This document shows, piece after piece, positions 23,690-35,659 of a stretch of DNA of 64,000 nt (position 1 is its first letter; each line of letters opens with the position of its first letter). A model generated the notes under the pieces. The model was not told the DNA's origin. It did no database searches and saw only the letters and a list, made by a program, of their open reading frames with translations. Made by a program: the position numbers and the translations under genes. Source of the DNA: Silene latifolia (lineage: Eukaryota > Streptophyta > Magnoliopsida > Caryophyllales > Caryophyllaceae); NCBI RefSeq assembly GCF_048544455.1, contig NC_133526.1, forward strand, positions 3,736,001-3,800,000. Reading direction: 5' to 3'.

Positions 23690-24850
23690 CCCCATGATAA
23701 TTCTAGGATTTGATTTTTTACCACTAGAGAGAGAGTTTATTATCTACTTTTATTACAGCTGTGGTCATCTCCAACCTGTAAATAGTGAAACCATCACAAA
23801 ATCTTTCTCATTTCTGCCATTTTTTTCACTCCCTTCTTCCATTTTTTCCCTATTTTCATATCCCATTTTCTACCTTTTTCTTTCTTAAACATGTCAGAAA
23901 ATATCATCCCTACCTCGAAAATTTATTGAGAATTTTGTTCAACGAATATGGTCATAATATTCTACCGGAAGTCTTAAATCAAGCCGATTACTTTGGTCCT
24001 AATTTGCCAACTAACATGAGTGAGTATACTTTCTATTTCTACTGTTTTTTGTTTAAATTTGTTTTCTTTTTTTTTAAAAACTTGTAGATTATTAAGGTAG
24101 AACGTATGTACATGAAAAAAAAAACTACTCGTCTATACGAGAACGACGTAAAGTTGATATCTTTTTGATGAATTTTTCCAGAAAGTGGTAATTTTGGTTT
24201 GATTTGGTGTTTGAATTGTAATTTTTTAAAATAGTACATTGTTAAGTTAGAACGTATGTACATGAAAAAAAACTACTCGTCTATACAAATACGACATAAA
24301 GTTGATATCTTTTTGATGAATTTTTTCTGAAAGTGGTAATTTTGGTCTGGTTTGGTGTTTGATTGGTAATTTTGGTTTGGTTTGGTGTTTGATTCAAGGC
24401 GATGGACAGTGTTTGGTTGTTTCAGTTGCCGAGGTGATGCAAAGTAAGCTCAATCGTGCATACCTTATCCGAGGAGAAGTGACGAATCCTCCTCCGGTAG
24501 TATCAGTGAATGTTATGACTCCCAAGCCTCCTGGTTACCCACAAACTCTTTTCACTCATCTTCATACAAATGAAACTTAGGCAACAAGGATATTCCTACT
24601 TTTTTTTTTTTGTCGATTAAAATACTTCACAAAAAAAATAAAGTAAACCCATAAATTGGTATAAAATAAAATTGGTAAAATTACATTACAGAGATTTGGA
24701 AAGTTTAGAATCGCTGGCTACAAGGAGATTACTGCGGTCCAACAATGGCATTACAACGTCATCGTAGAGAAGAGGTTATCGCTGACTTAGAGAGTTTTGG
24801 ACTTGTTATTGGTGAACTAAGTGTTACAGAGTAGATTTGGGGTTACAAAA
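23690..24850 (+). pseudogene. Unrecognised gene-like unit, copy 1
   Basis: Shares several blocks, in the same order, with the minus strand at 36300-35660 plus 29811-29690. First block: TTTTTACCACTA...TTACAGCTGT, then ATGTCAGAAAATATCAT (MSENIIPTSKIY) with a second frame giving GHNILPEVLNQADYFG. Second block (24396-24580): GDGQCLVVSVAEVMQ, then LIRGEVTNPPPV and KPPGYPQTLFTHLHTNE. Third exon-like stretch at about 24690-24800: FGKFRIAGYKEITAVQQWHY. Between the first two lies a tandem duplication of about 165 bases (24087-24375). AG/GT-like borders suggest decayed exons. I do not recognise the protein. Frames are interrupted, so it is probably a pseudogene or a transduplicated gene scrap. Confidence 0.5.
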
Positions 24851-27204
24851 CCGGTATATTAAGGGGTAATAATTTTACGATTAATAAAAAAACTGGTCGG
24901 GTTCAAACTCATGCTGCATTGATTGTCGGTTATGGCGTCACTAAGTTGGGATGAGATTTGGTAGTGTTTTAAAAAAAAATCAAACTTATTAGTAGTAGTT
25001 TTTAAATGGAAATTATTTTGTAGTAGTTTTTAAAACAGTGTAGTACAAAGGCAGTAGTTTTTAAATGGAAATCAAACTTTTGTCACGAATTATTAGTATT
25101 TTGCCACGAATAATATTTATTTGGTATTTGTTTGATATTTAACTAGTCTTAAACCCGTGCAAATTGCACGGGTTTGTTGTTTGGTTGGTTGTAGCAAGGT
25201 GTGTTTATAGTGTGGTTGCTCTTTAACTAAAATATCTATCGGGAGCATCTGAAATATGGAAATAATAAAGTTGTATCTATCGAGAGTATCTAAAATATGG
25301 CAATAATAAAACTACAACAATAACTCCTCGAAAATTTCAAAGCATAGCAAAAGTAGACAAATTTGAAAGAAAAAAACAACAACAATAATTCATAAGTAAA
25401 TTGTGCTATAACTTCTCGAAAACTTCTTTATACATTACGTTATTTATGATTTGTAAAAGTTGTTATGATAAAAAAAAATAAAAATATTCGGGATCAAGTT
25501 TTATTGATAATTTAAATTGAGTTATAAGATGATAATAAGATTTTAAGTCTCGCTTATAATTTCATTTGTAATTAGCATAAATGATACATAAATACATTAG
25601 AGTCAATTTGTTGAGTAATTGTTGTAGTACAATATGCCCCATTATTTGCTAAATTTACGTCTCAACTTTGCCTTGTTACTTTGGCGGCTTAAAAATCTCC
25701 AGCTTATATAAGATGAAATAAAATTATACGGATGAAAATCAACAAAAAGCTAGTGAAACTACATGGGTATGGATAGTGTCAGACCGTTGCAAATTGTTGA
25801 GCCCATTTTTTCATTTAGTCAAACCCGTGCCCTTTAAAACGAAAATTTTGACCCTATTTTTCATGTTTAAAATGAAATTGTTGACTCCCCTTTCATTTAG
25901 TACAATAGTACATATTATTAATTATTAATAAGTGAAATAGGTTAAGTGAAACTTTTGACCCGTGTTCGTTTAAAATGATTTGATAAAGCTTCATGTAAAG
26001 CTTTTTGATAGACCGACTTTATTAATTTGTTACGACAAAACAAATGTGACAGAGACTATATATCATAGGTGTATATACTACACCACGACAAATATTAATT
26101 TAATCGTAATCCGTTGAGTAGGATTTTTTATTCTTGTTGCACCATTGGGATTTTATTTTACGGCGCCAGTGAGCTTGAATTTGTGCTCGACACATTACTA
26201 ATTTTTCGTAAACAAACACTACTAATTGGTTTGGCTAATAAGAAACACGGAGTCGTAGTAGCATATTTCACAAACAGTACTGTCTACAAACATAGGAGAA
26301 CTAATTTTTCGTAAACAAACATTACTAATTTTTCTTATTTGCCATTTTTATCGAATGTTTGTGGAATTATGACCCACTTTATCAATGATTTCAAATATAG
26401 TTATATGTGGGCTAATACTTCATAAAAATTGGTTGAAGTAGTAATTTGTTAATTATTTTAAGAAGAAGTATTCTATAAGACAGTCTCGTATATATTAATA
26501 GTATATTAAGACTACTAATAAAAGACATTAATAACTATGGAGTAAAAAGAAAAAAAAAAAAAGGAAAGAAATAAAAATAGTTACAATAATCACTTTTTAG
26601 TGTGAGACGTCGTACAATAAGAGTAGTCTGAAATTGTCTCATAAGAGAATTAGCGACCGTAAAGAGCGGGTATCCTATAAGATAATTGGAACAAAAGAGA
26701 CAATCTCACAATAAGAGTACTATACCTTTCATAATTGACGCTTTATAAAGCCTCACATATAGTATATATATCAGTAACTCCTTGAAGACAGTATTATCCG
26801 TATAAAAGCATAAGGCGGGTTAATATATTTATCTTCGCAAATTCTTATCCAAATGTAGCTATTATACGACATAATGTTACTACTTTCTGATAAAATGTTA
26901 CCCTTATTTTCAGGGTAAAAAGTGACGACTTTAGTTATAACATTTTGTCATTAAATGATTACATTTTATATTAAAGAAAATGGTGACAGCTTGTCTTATT
27001 TTACATTGTCTAAAGCAAGACTTATTATTTTATCTTACTTATTCTGTTTAAGCTTAAAACAGGATCTTAATTCAAGACGAATGTATGTATAATCACTTTA
27101 GTTAACACAGCATTGACGTTTTAACCATTCACTAATGCAAGTGGAAATTGCATTTGGCCCATAATCCAACACTAAAAGTCTACACAAATTCTCATTGAAG
27201 ATAT

Positions 27205-27368
27205 GACATATCCGTCACAAGCTTGTGACGGATACCATTTTACCTCACAATATATCCACTTTTTCTCTCTCTGCAACACTATTTATGTGGTCCCTTTCTC
27301 CACTAACCCATTTTATTACCATTTTATCTCACAAAATATCCGTCACAAATGGTAACCCGTCACAAGGG
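27205..27368. repeat. Foldback/MITE-like repeat
   Basis: Starts with the palindrome TATCCGTCACAAGCTTGTGACGGATA, then CCATTTTACCTCACAA; ends with TTTTATCTCACAAAATATCCGTCACAA and CCGTCACAAG. Several inverted and direct copies of CCGTCACAA within 165 bases fit a MITE remnant. Boundaries are uncertain. Confidence 0.45.
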
Positions 27369-27404
27369 AGACCAATTGAAAAGTCTAAACCTTTTTGACT
27401 CCCA

Positions 27405-27412
27405 TATATAAG
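27405..27412 (+). promoter_or_regulatory. Isolated TATA-like promoter candidate
   Basis: TATATAAG preceded by a CCAATT motif (27371) and followed by a CT-rich leader-like stretch (27430-27540) and a donor-like GGGTAAAG near 27609. No reading frame follows, so this is a promoter of a lost or non-coding gene at best. Confidence 0.25.
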
Positions 27413-30241
27413 CACTTTCTTAGAAAACCTCTCAGTCCTTTCTCAATTCCGCCGCTCATTTACAACTTTCATCACTTTGTCTACTTCCTCTCCTCCAAGT
27501 TAATTTATCCATCTCTTCCATTCTCTATTTTTTTTAACACATTAAAAAAAAACTATCTTTACTCGAGTAAATTTTAAGCATTTTAGGAACTACCTAAACT
27601 TTTTGCCGGGTAAAGATAGTTAAATTTATTTCTGTAATTTAAGCATTTTTTTCTTTTACTTTCGTATATTTCTCTTTCATTAATTTCTGTATTTTATTAC
27701 TTCATATGAAGATTTCTTGATTTATTTATAAAATCACTCGAATTTAATAATTTATATACACTATCCATCGTTTTTGTAGCACGTTTCTTTAATTTTATTT
27801 CAATTTTGTAATTTCTTCTGTAATTGTAAATTTGGGAGTAGATCTGTAATTTCTGGTTTGATTTTCATGTAAAATTAATTATTTTGTTTTAAAATATTAA
27901 AACACACACTAATTTTTTTTATTATTTTACGCATTTGTTTTATTTACTTTTGCATCCTTTTATCTTCCTCTTCGATGAATTTCTTTCACATAATACGAAG
28001 ATTTATTTTTATTTGTTTGAAAAATGTACTCGAATCTATACATTCCTGGCAGTCATTTAACGTCCCATTTCTTTCATTTTACACTTCGAAATATAAATTT
28101 TGTAATTTTTTTACTGTAATTATAAATTTGGAATATATTATTTGACCCGTTTCTTTGATTCAAAAATTTCCTACGGAGTATATCATAAGATTGCATTTTT
28201 GGCTGCATAAAATTTTTTCTTAATTATTATATAAATGTAATTATCAATATCAAATTATGTTTCATAAATTCTTAATTTTATTTATTGCTCTATTTTAGTT
28301 TGTCAATAATTATCAATATATTATTTAACCCGTTTCTATGTTTATGATTTTATTTTTTGATTTATACTCCATATTAAATAATACTCCGTAATAAAATTAC
28401 ATTGAAGATTAGAAATAATTATTTTAATAAATTTAATTAATTCACAATTCGCAATAATCACAATTTATGTATCATAATTCAGACATTCAGACTCATGTAT
28501 AGATTGTTTATTGTATATATAAAGGTTGAGTCTTTGGATGGAATTAAATGATGATAGAACGTGGGTGGGGCTATTGAAGAAAATAATAAAAAATTGTACT
28601 TTCAACCACAGGCTGACAAATCAGCACTGTGGTTGTTCTTTTAATAAATAGGATGACTGTTTAATCTATATAATCTATATCTATATCTATATAATAATAC
28701 TATAAAAAGGCTAAGTTGAGTAGTATTTACTGTGGCATGCTTGATAGGCCTTCTAAATTTTTATAATAATAAGTTATAATAATTATAATAATAATAATAA
28801 AATAATAATAATGTCACATTAAAGATGCTTTAGTATGACTTTACTCTACCTTCTTTCTTCTTCTCCCATTTATTGTAAGTTTGTAACCTACTTTTAACCA
28901 TTCATCATACTCTTGAAATTTCAATGAGGTTAAAAATTGTTAGATTATTATTTACAAATTATATTTAACTTCGTTCCGGTCCACTTTATTTTATACTGTT
29001 GTGTCTTTAGTAATTTTTTTTCTTTGTATATACTCTACCACTTCAAGTGAAATTACATATGTTATACAGATATCTTGTCGACGATTTTTTTTTTATAAGT
29101 TTTCAAAGTTTTATTAGTAAACATAAGTCTAAATTCTTTATTTTGTGTGTTTTATAGGTTTCAATGTCATGATCTTCTTTAACGTTTTGTTGTTATGTAA
29201 ATCAGGAAAATTGAGAACCAAATAAAAACCGGTTTCTACTAAAATAAGCCGGATTGAGCCGTTGAGAGAAAATAGCAAGATATTCAGGAGAAACATGCAT
29301 TGAAGGACCTCAGTTATGGTGCGAACTAGCAAGACTATAAAGGAAGAAGAGCAGCATAACGGAAGCCGCATATAATCAACTACGCATTTGCATATTAACT
29401 TACTTAAACAAAATTTCCAGCAAAAATTGCAATAATTAAGCAGCAATAGTTCATCTCAAATCATACAATATCTAAATTCAATTAGATTTTAGTAGTATAT
29501 GCAAAAATTAATAATTAAATTAACATAATCTAAGGAAAATAAATGAAAAGTACAAAATTAATAAGTTTCAAATTATAACCAACATATATTTAGAACAACA
29601 ACCCACAAAATTAGGCGCAAAACGTTTATAAGTTCCTAAAAACAATTGCAAAATATAATAGGTGTACGTACAATAATAGACAGTAACATTAACTCAAGAT
29701 TTCGACGGCCGTCGTTGCCAATCGGAGCATTCTTGTAGTCTTGATCAGTGACAATCCCATTTGTTTGAAAGTGGGTGAAAAGAATTTGTGAGTACGTACC
29801 CTAATGGCTTGAGAGTCATATCAACAACAACAACAACAACATCAGAGCCTTAGTCCCAAAATGATTTGGGGTCGGCTGACATGAATCATCCTTTCGAACC
29901 GTCAATGGGTGAACGCACGCCTCAAAATGCGAATAAAAAGGGAAAATGAAAAACAAAAAGGGAGAACGAAAATGTAATGGGAAGTTAAGGTAAACTTAGG
30001 GGTTTTAAAATCGAATTCTGGATTTCTTTTATAAAAACTTAAAATTTAAATCGAGAAAAAGGATTAAAACGATTTTAAAAAGCAAAATAGAATTAAGGAT
30101 CCGGAATGCCTTAAAAGTAAACCAAGTAAAATCTATAAGAAAGTGGTTGGTAAAAAAGTGTAATAAAGGAGAGAAGAATAAATAATTTAATTTCTTTAAA
30201 TTAAATAGAAAAACACAAAATATGTCAAAAAACATCAAATA

Positions 30242-32662
30242 CTAAAAATCCACGTGTATCCTTTCCCTCCATTGTGCCCTCTCCGTCACCATACTCTCCT
30301 CAAGCCCCAGAAATCTCATATCGTGCTCTATCACTCTCAACCATGTCTGTCTCGGTCTTCCTCTACCTCTAGGGACCTTTTCTGTTCTCCAAGTCTCCGC
30401 CTCCCTAATCAAAAGGTCCATAGGTCTCCTTCTCACATGGCCAAACCATCTTAGTCGGTTTTCCATCATCTTGTCCTCTACTGGCGCCACTTGTACCTTT
30501 TCCCTAATCACCTCATTCCTTACCCGATCTTTCCTTGTATGGCCGCACATCCACCTCAACATGCGCATCTCCGCAACACTCATCTTTTGAATGTGTCAAT
30601 GTTTCACGGCCAACACTCGGAACCGTAAAGTAAGGCAGACCTAATTGCCGTGCGATAAAATTTTCCCTTTAATCTTTGGGGCATATCTTTATCGCAAAGA
30701 AACCCTGAAGCACTCTTCCATTTCAACCATCCCGCTTTAATTCTGCGAGTCACATCTCCGTCTAACTCCCCATCTTTTTGAATAATAGATCCTAGATATC
30801 TGAAGAAATCCGACCCCTCAACAACATTCCCATCGAAAATAATATTCCCCGCCTCTGTCAATCTCAAACCCGCCACTTTAGTGAACTGACACCTCAAATA
30901 CTCGGTCTTACTCCTGCTCAGCCTAAACCCACGAGTCTCTAAAGTCTGCCTCCAGAATTCCAACTTTCTCTCCACCCCCTCTTTCATCTCATCAATCAAC
31001 ACAATATCATCCGCAAACAACATACACCAAGGGATGTCGTCCTGAATATCCCTTGTCAACTCATCCATAACTATAGCAAAGAGAAAAGGACTAAGTGCGG
31101 AACCTTGATGCACCCCGATGGTAATGGGAAATTCTTCCGTTCTCCCAACATTAGTGCGACACTTGCACTAGCCCCCTCATACATCTCCTTTATGAGGTCA
31201 ATATATTTTCGAGACACGCCCTTTCTCGCCAAAGCCCACCAAAGTACTTCTCTTGGTACCCTATCATATGCCTTTTTCAAGTCAATAAAAACCATATACA
31301 AGTCCTTCTTCTTGTCCCGATGGTGTTCCATCAACTGTCTCATGATAAAAATCGCATCCATAGTCGATCTACCGGGCATAAATCCAAATTGGTTATCCGA
31401 TATGTCTACACATCTCCTAAGCCTTTGCTCGATTATCCGCTCCCATAACTTCATCGTATGACTCATAAGTTTAATTCCCCGATAATTGGAACACTCTTGA
31501 ACATCACCTTTGTTCTTGTACAAAAGGGGCAAGAGTGCTTCTCCTCCAAGCTGATGGCATCTTGTTGCTCCTCCAAATCTTGTTGAAGAGCATGGTTACC
31601 CATTCGATCCCTTTCTCCCCTAAGCATCTCCAAACTTCTATGGGTATACCATCCGATCCCTCTGCTTTCTTTGACTCCATGTTCCTTAACACCTTTCTAA
31701 CTTCACTCTTTTGTATTCTACGCACAAATTCCCGATTAACCATGCTTGGTGTTACCTCTACATACCCAAAACCTTGATCCTGATGTCCATTGAATAAAGT
31801 ATCAAAATAAGAACTCCATCTAGCCTTTATTTCATTATCCTGAACCAGAACTTTGTCGTCCATATCTTTTACACACCTAACTCTCCCAATGTCTCTCGTC
31901 TTTCGGTCGCTTATGCGAGCCAGTTTATAGATATCCTTCTCTCCTTCTCTCGTGTCCAACCTGGCATACACTTCTTGGTTAAATTTTGCCCTCGCATCCC
32001 GTACGGCCTTCTTAGCGGCTCGTCTAGCCTCCTTGTACTTTTCAAAGTTCTCGTCACTCATGCATTTCCCCAAACCTTATAGCATTCACGTTTAGCCTTT
32101 ATCGCTTGTCTCACCTCATCGTTCCACCAAGATGTGTCCTTACTTGATGGTCTATTCCCTTTAGATTCCCCTAACACCTCCCTCACCAAATCCTTTACAA
32201 CATGCTCCAATTTATCCCACGTTGCATCAATATCTTTCTCCTCGCAATCCGACCAAATATCGCTACTTCCAACCTTATCCAAAAACGCTTGTTGGTTTCC
32301 CCCTTGTAGCTTCCACCACTTGATTCGTGCCTCACCGATTATCTTTCTCTTCCTCAAGTCTCTCTTACCCCGAAAATCAAGCACCACTAGTCTATGTTGT
32401 GTTGCGGCACTTTCCCCGGGTATGACCTTGTAATCGGTGTACTCTTTCCTCCACACATTCCTTACCAAAAGGAAGTCAATTTGACTAGCATTTCCTCCAC
32501 TTCTATAAGTCACCAAATGAAAATATCTTTTCTCGAACCAAGTGTTCATTACACCCAAGTCATATGGCAAAGCAAAATCTAATATGTCACTTCCTGCTTC
32601 ATTTCTCTCCCCGAACCCAAAACCCCCATGAATGTTCTCGAAGCCAACTCGACTAGTACCCA
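30242..32662 (-). pseudogene. LINE reverse transcriptase and C-terminal region
   Basis: Read in four minus-strand frames (32058-32663, 31504-32073, 31071-31532, 30604-31113, then 30242-30583). The first contains the end of the endonuclease (GVMNTWFEKRYFHLVTYRS, SQIDFLLVR). The RT core follows: EGSDGIPIEVW, NYRGIKLMSHTMKLWERI, FIDLKKAYDRVPREVLWW, GSALSPFLFAIVMDEL and the catalytic FADDIVLID. The C-terminal part has RWFGHVRRRP and GRGRPRQTW, usual in plant RTE elements. The overlaps near 32060, 31520 and 31090 are frameshifts, and the frame is also broken between 30583 and 30604. Without restored continuity no active polyprotein is expected. RTE proteins copy their own RNA into nicked DNA. Confidence 0.9.
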
Positions 32663-34350
32663 CACTACTACAAATTTAGGCAACTACAACGCCCCTTTAA
32701 CAACGATTATTCACGAAAATCACAATAGACGTTGTAGAATGTATGGCGCGAATTTTACTAAAATCAATTACAACGGGTATAGTTATAAAAACCGTTGTTA
32801 TTATTTTTAACAACGGGTCACACATGCGGAACCGTTGTTAATAATTTGGCGCAAAATTGGCGCAAAGTTAGTGAAAAGTAATCACAACGGTTACTTTTTA
32901 AACCCGTTGTTAAAACTTATTTAACAACGGGTGTTTTGTACAACCGTTGTTAAAACATATTTCACAACGGTTGTTGTTTAATAACCGTTGTCAATACCTT
33001 CCATACTATAAACCACACAAATGTAAGTCTGCTGCAGCCACAAAACACAACCCTTAATACACAAACACAAACACAGCAGACAAACAAACACAAAACACAT
33101 ACACACTCTCTTTCTCTCTTTCTCTATTTCTCTCTTTCTCATCGTCGCTTTATCTTCTCGCCGTCATTGTGATTTCATCGTCTATTACGTTCTGTATTTA
33201 TCAGGTAAATCTCGCCGTCACTGTCATCGTCATTATTTTCTTTTTCTATTTATTTCTTTTGCATATATGTGTTTTTATCGACCATTATGTTATTTGTTTA
33301 AGTATTGTTCGCATAATTAGTTACTAAAACAATGAAGAAGCAAGATGAAGAAGTAAGATAAACATAATTAATATATATATATATATATATTTATAAATAC
33401 ATAAATTAAAAAAAAAAAATTACATATGTAAAAATGCAATTCTTATATTTTCATGGAGGATCTTATTGTGCTCTATCGTATCCATCCTCTCCTCCTTGGC
33501 TATTTGGAGGTTCCGTTCGGCATTGCTATATCGTCATATAGCCGCAACGCTCGCCGCTCCCGTCAAGCCATCTTCTTTGGCGTGCTTCAGTGCGGATCGA
33601 GCTTCCGCAAGGTAGCTCCTGAAACTTTCCTCAATATGGAGGAACCGGCGGATGAAGTTGTTGTTGTTCTCGATCATGGTAAGAGTCTTTAGGATGAAAT
33701 CATTCATTTTCTTAGAGTTTTTTGAGTTTGATTTGAAAGATTAAGTAGAGTTTGTTTTAACAGTTAGAGTTTGGAGATGAATATATGAGATAATGGAAAT
33801 GTTAGTTGAGATATGCAATGTATTTATACTAAGCAATGTGTGGGTTGAGTTAATTGCTTTTTAATTAATATATATGTTAGGAAGTTGTGCCATAATCATC
33901 ATCATCTCTCTCAATAATGCTGCTTCAAATCCTATTACTAACCCTTCTCATTCCATATTATCCGTTCATATGTACAGTGAATGTCAGTAATAATGCATGC
34001 ATTGGAATTCTAACAGGCCGTAATTATGCATGCATCTAGTAATATTTAATTTTTTTTTTTTTTTTTTTTAAGAACAAACAACAACGGTTATTTTAAAACA
34101 ACCCGTTGTCTTTAGTTATAACAACGGTTTTGTATATTACAACCCGTTGTTATAACTTTCCCCCCAAAATTGAGTCACACTTTCCACAACGGGTTTTTAT
34201 ACATAAAACCGTGGTTAATATTTTTAACAACGGTTTCCTTAAGTAAACCAACCGTTGTTAAAACCTTCTACAACGGACGCTTTAACAACGTCCGCTTTTT
34301 TATATAACAACGGTTTTTGACCGTTGTTATAGCCTGTATCTGTAGTAGTG
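32663..34350. mobile_element. Non-autonomous CACTA transposon, copy 1
   Basis: Ends CACTACTACAAAT and ...TGTAGTAGTG, flanked by the 3-bp duplication CCA (32660-32662 and 34351-34353). It is 1688 bp and lies between LINE codons for DLNEHV and GTSRVGFEN, proving it is the younger insertion. Both subterminal zones hold many AACAACGG / CCGTTGTT repeats in both directions, as expected for CACTA transposase-binding regions. No transposase. The interior carries a CT-rich leader-like stretch and a minus-strand small ORF (about 33460-33710) that is frameshifted relative to copy 2 by short length differences near 33510-33570. Confidence 0.95.
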
Positions 34351-34353
34351 CCA

Positions 34354-35100
34354 CATGCTCATTGAGGTCACCACCAATGATCAATTTCTCTCCAATAGGG
34401 ACTCGTTCTACAACCTCTTCCAAATCATCCCAGAAGGCTCGTCGAAAAGAAACATCCAAACCTACTTGAGGTGCTTAAGCACTTCTAACAGTCACCACCT
34501 CATCCCCGACTACAAGCTTAATGCTCATAATCCTATCACTCTTTCTTGATACTTCTACCACATCATCGATGTAATCTTTATCAATAACAATACCCACTCC
34601 ATTACGACTTTTGTCTTTACCCGTGTACCAAAGCTTATAACCCCAAGGCGCTATCACCCTTGCTCTAGCTCCAACCCACTTTGTCTCTTGTAGACATATT
34701 ATATGCACTCTCCTCCTTTTCATAGCCTCCCTTACCTCAGCTAATCTTCATGTCAAAGAGCCAACATTCCAAGTACCAAAACGTAACCTACTACCCTTCC
34801 TAAAGCCATGTCCTGATTTCTTTACTCGCTCTTGACCATGCTTCCTAGATCCAAACCTATTTGATACCACACCCATACTTCGAGTTGGCGCGCCGCTTTT
34901 GGGCGACGACCTAACAACCCTTGCATATTTTTCACTACACCCGGGTCTAGAAGATGTAGCGCACCCTTGCCTATTTGACACCACCCCCAGATGTAAAGAT
35001 GGCGCGTCGCTTCCGGGCGACGACCTAGCAACCCTCACATACTTATCACTACACCCAGGTCTAAGAAGTGCAGCGCGTCGCTTCTGAGGAGACGCCCAAC
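34354..35100 (-). pseudogene. LINE endonuclease domain and N-terminal repeat region
   Basis: The minus-strand N-terminal part (34748-35100) repeats a motif of the type RPGCSEKYARVVRSSP / GVVSNRFG two to three times, then RLRFGTWNVGSLT begins the apurinic/apyrimidinic endonuclease. It continues in a second frame (34475-34723) with ICLQETKWVGARARV and GVGIVIDKDYIDDVV, and a third (34268-34459) with LIIGGDLNEHV, after which the CACTA element interrupts it. The endonuclease normally nicks the target for reverse transcription. Frame changes near 34740 and 34470 break the domain. Confidence 0.85.
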
Positions 35101-35202
35101 GATGTTCAAATTCTGATTCATGTCCATAAAATGTGACTAAGTTTTTATGCTGACTGCCACAGAGTCATATCATCAACAAAATTTTGAACCGATAGTGCCA
35201 GA

Positions 35203-35659
35203 CAATGTTGTCAGGATCGGGATCCTACTTTGGATCGAAGAGGGGTGGTAGGATCGGATCGCAGGATCGAATCGTATGATCGTAAGATACTACAAATAGC
35301 TTGGATAAACAAGTTTATGTAAACAATTTGGTATAATATGTGATATATAATGTTAAAAGTTTATTTAATGACATGAAAGTCTGAATAATCATATCAATAT
35401 ATTACATATACCTTTAATTTAGAGTTGTAAGTATAGAAGAACAACCAACTCACAAATTTGTAACACAAAAAAGCATTTTACGATCCTGAACGATCCTACC
35501 ATCGATCCTACACGATCCTGTACGATCCTGACCGATCCTACCCGATCCTGTACCGATCCTACCGCCAAAACGATCCTACGACGATTTGAATCGTTTTCCA
35601 CTTTTTGGATCGTAGGATCGTACGATCCTACGATCTGGATCGCGATTTTAACAACAATG
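35203..35659. mobile_element. hAT-type MITE with internal CGATCCT repeats
   Basis: Flanked by the 8-bp duplication GTGCCAGA (35195-35202 and 35660-35667). Ends CAATGTTGTC and the opposing AACAACAATG are inverted repeats beginning with CA, as in hAT elements. The right side (35481-35640) has about ten CGATCCT units with variable spacing, and the left side has the inverse AGGATCG, so the element can fold on itself. It is non-coding. Confidence 0.85.

Larger units (their letters stand above)
24851..29811. other. Gene-poor AT-rich region
   Basis: No coding gene recognised. It contains a hairpin AAACCCGTGCAAATTGCACGGGTTT at about 25149-25173 (same type as near 20482, possibly a Helitron-like or other transposon end), a 24-base phrase CTAATTTTTCGTAAACAAAC repeated near 26198 and 26301, a foldback at 27205-27368, an isolated promoter-like segment at 27405, and scattered AAT runs near 28780. 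The right end (29690-29811, minus strand) is the detached tail of gene-like unit copy 2. Confidence 0.45.
29823..35160 (-). mobile_element. RTE-clade LINE, full-length, split by a CACTA element
   Basis: Flanked by the 11-bp duplication AGAGTCATATC (29812-29822 and 35161-35171). On the minus strand it starts at 35160 and ends in a (GTT)n tail at 29823, the usual RTE terminus. Minus the 1688-bp CACTA element and its 3-bp duplication, the LINE is about 3.65 kb, the size of a full RTE. It encodes an N-terminal repeat region, apurinic endonuclease (WNVGSLT, LQETKWVG, IIGGDLNEHV), and reverse transcriptase (GFMPGRSTMDAIF, FIDLKKAYDRVPRE, FADDIVLID). About four or five frame breaks make it inactive. 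Confidence 0.92.

Noticed and set aside
20482-25173. Helitron bounded by the two ACCCGTG...CACGGG hairpins
   Set aside because: The hairpins are in the same orientation and no TC start, CTRR end or helicase was seen; they are more likely separate repeat ends.
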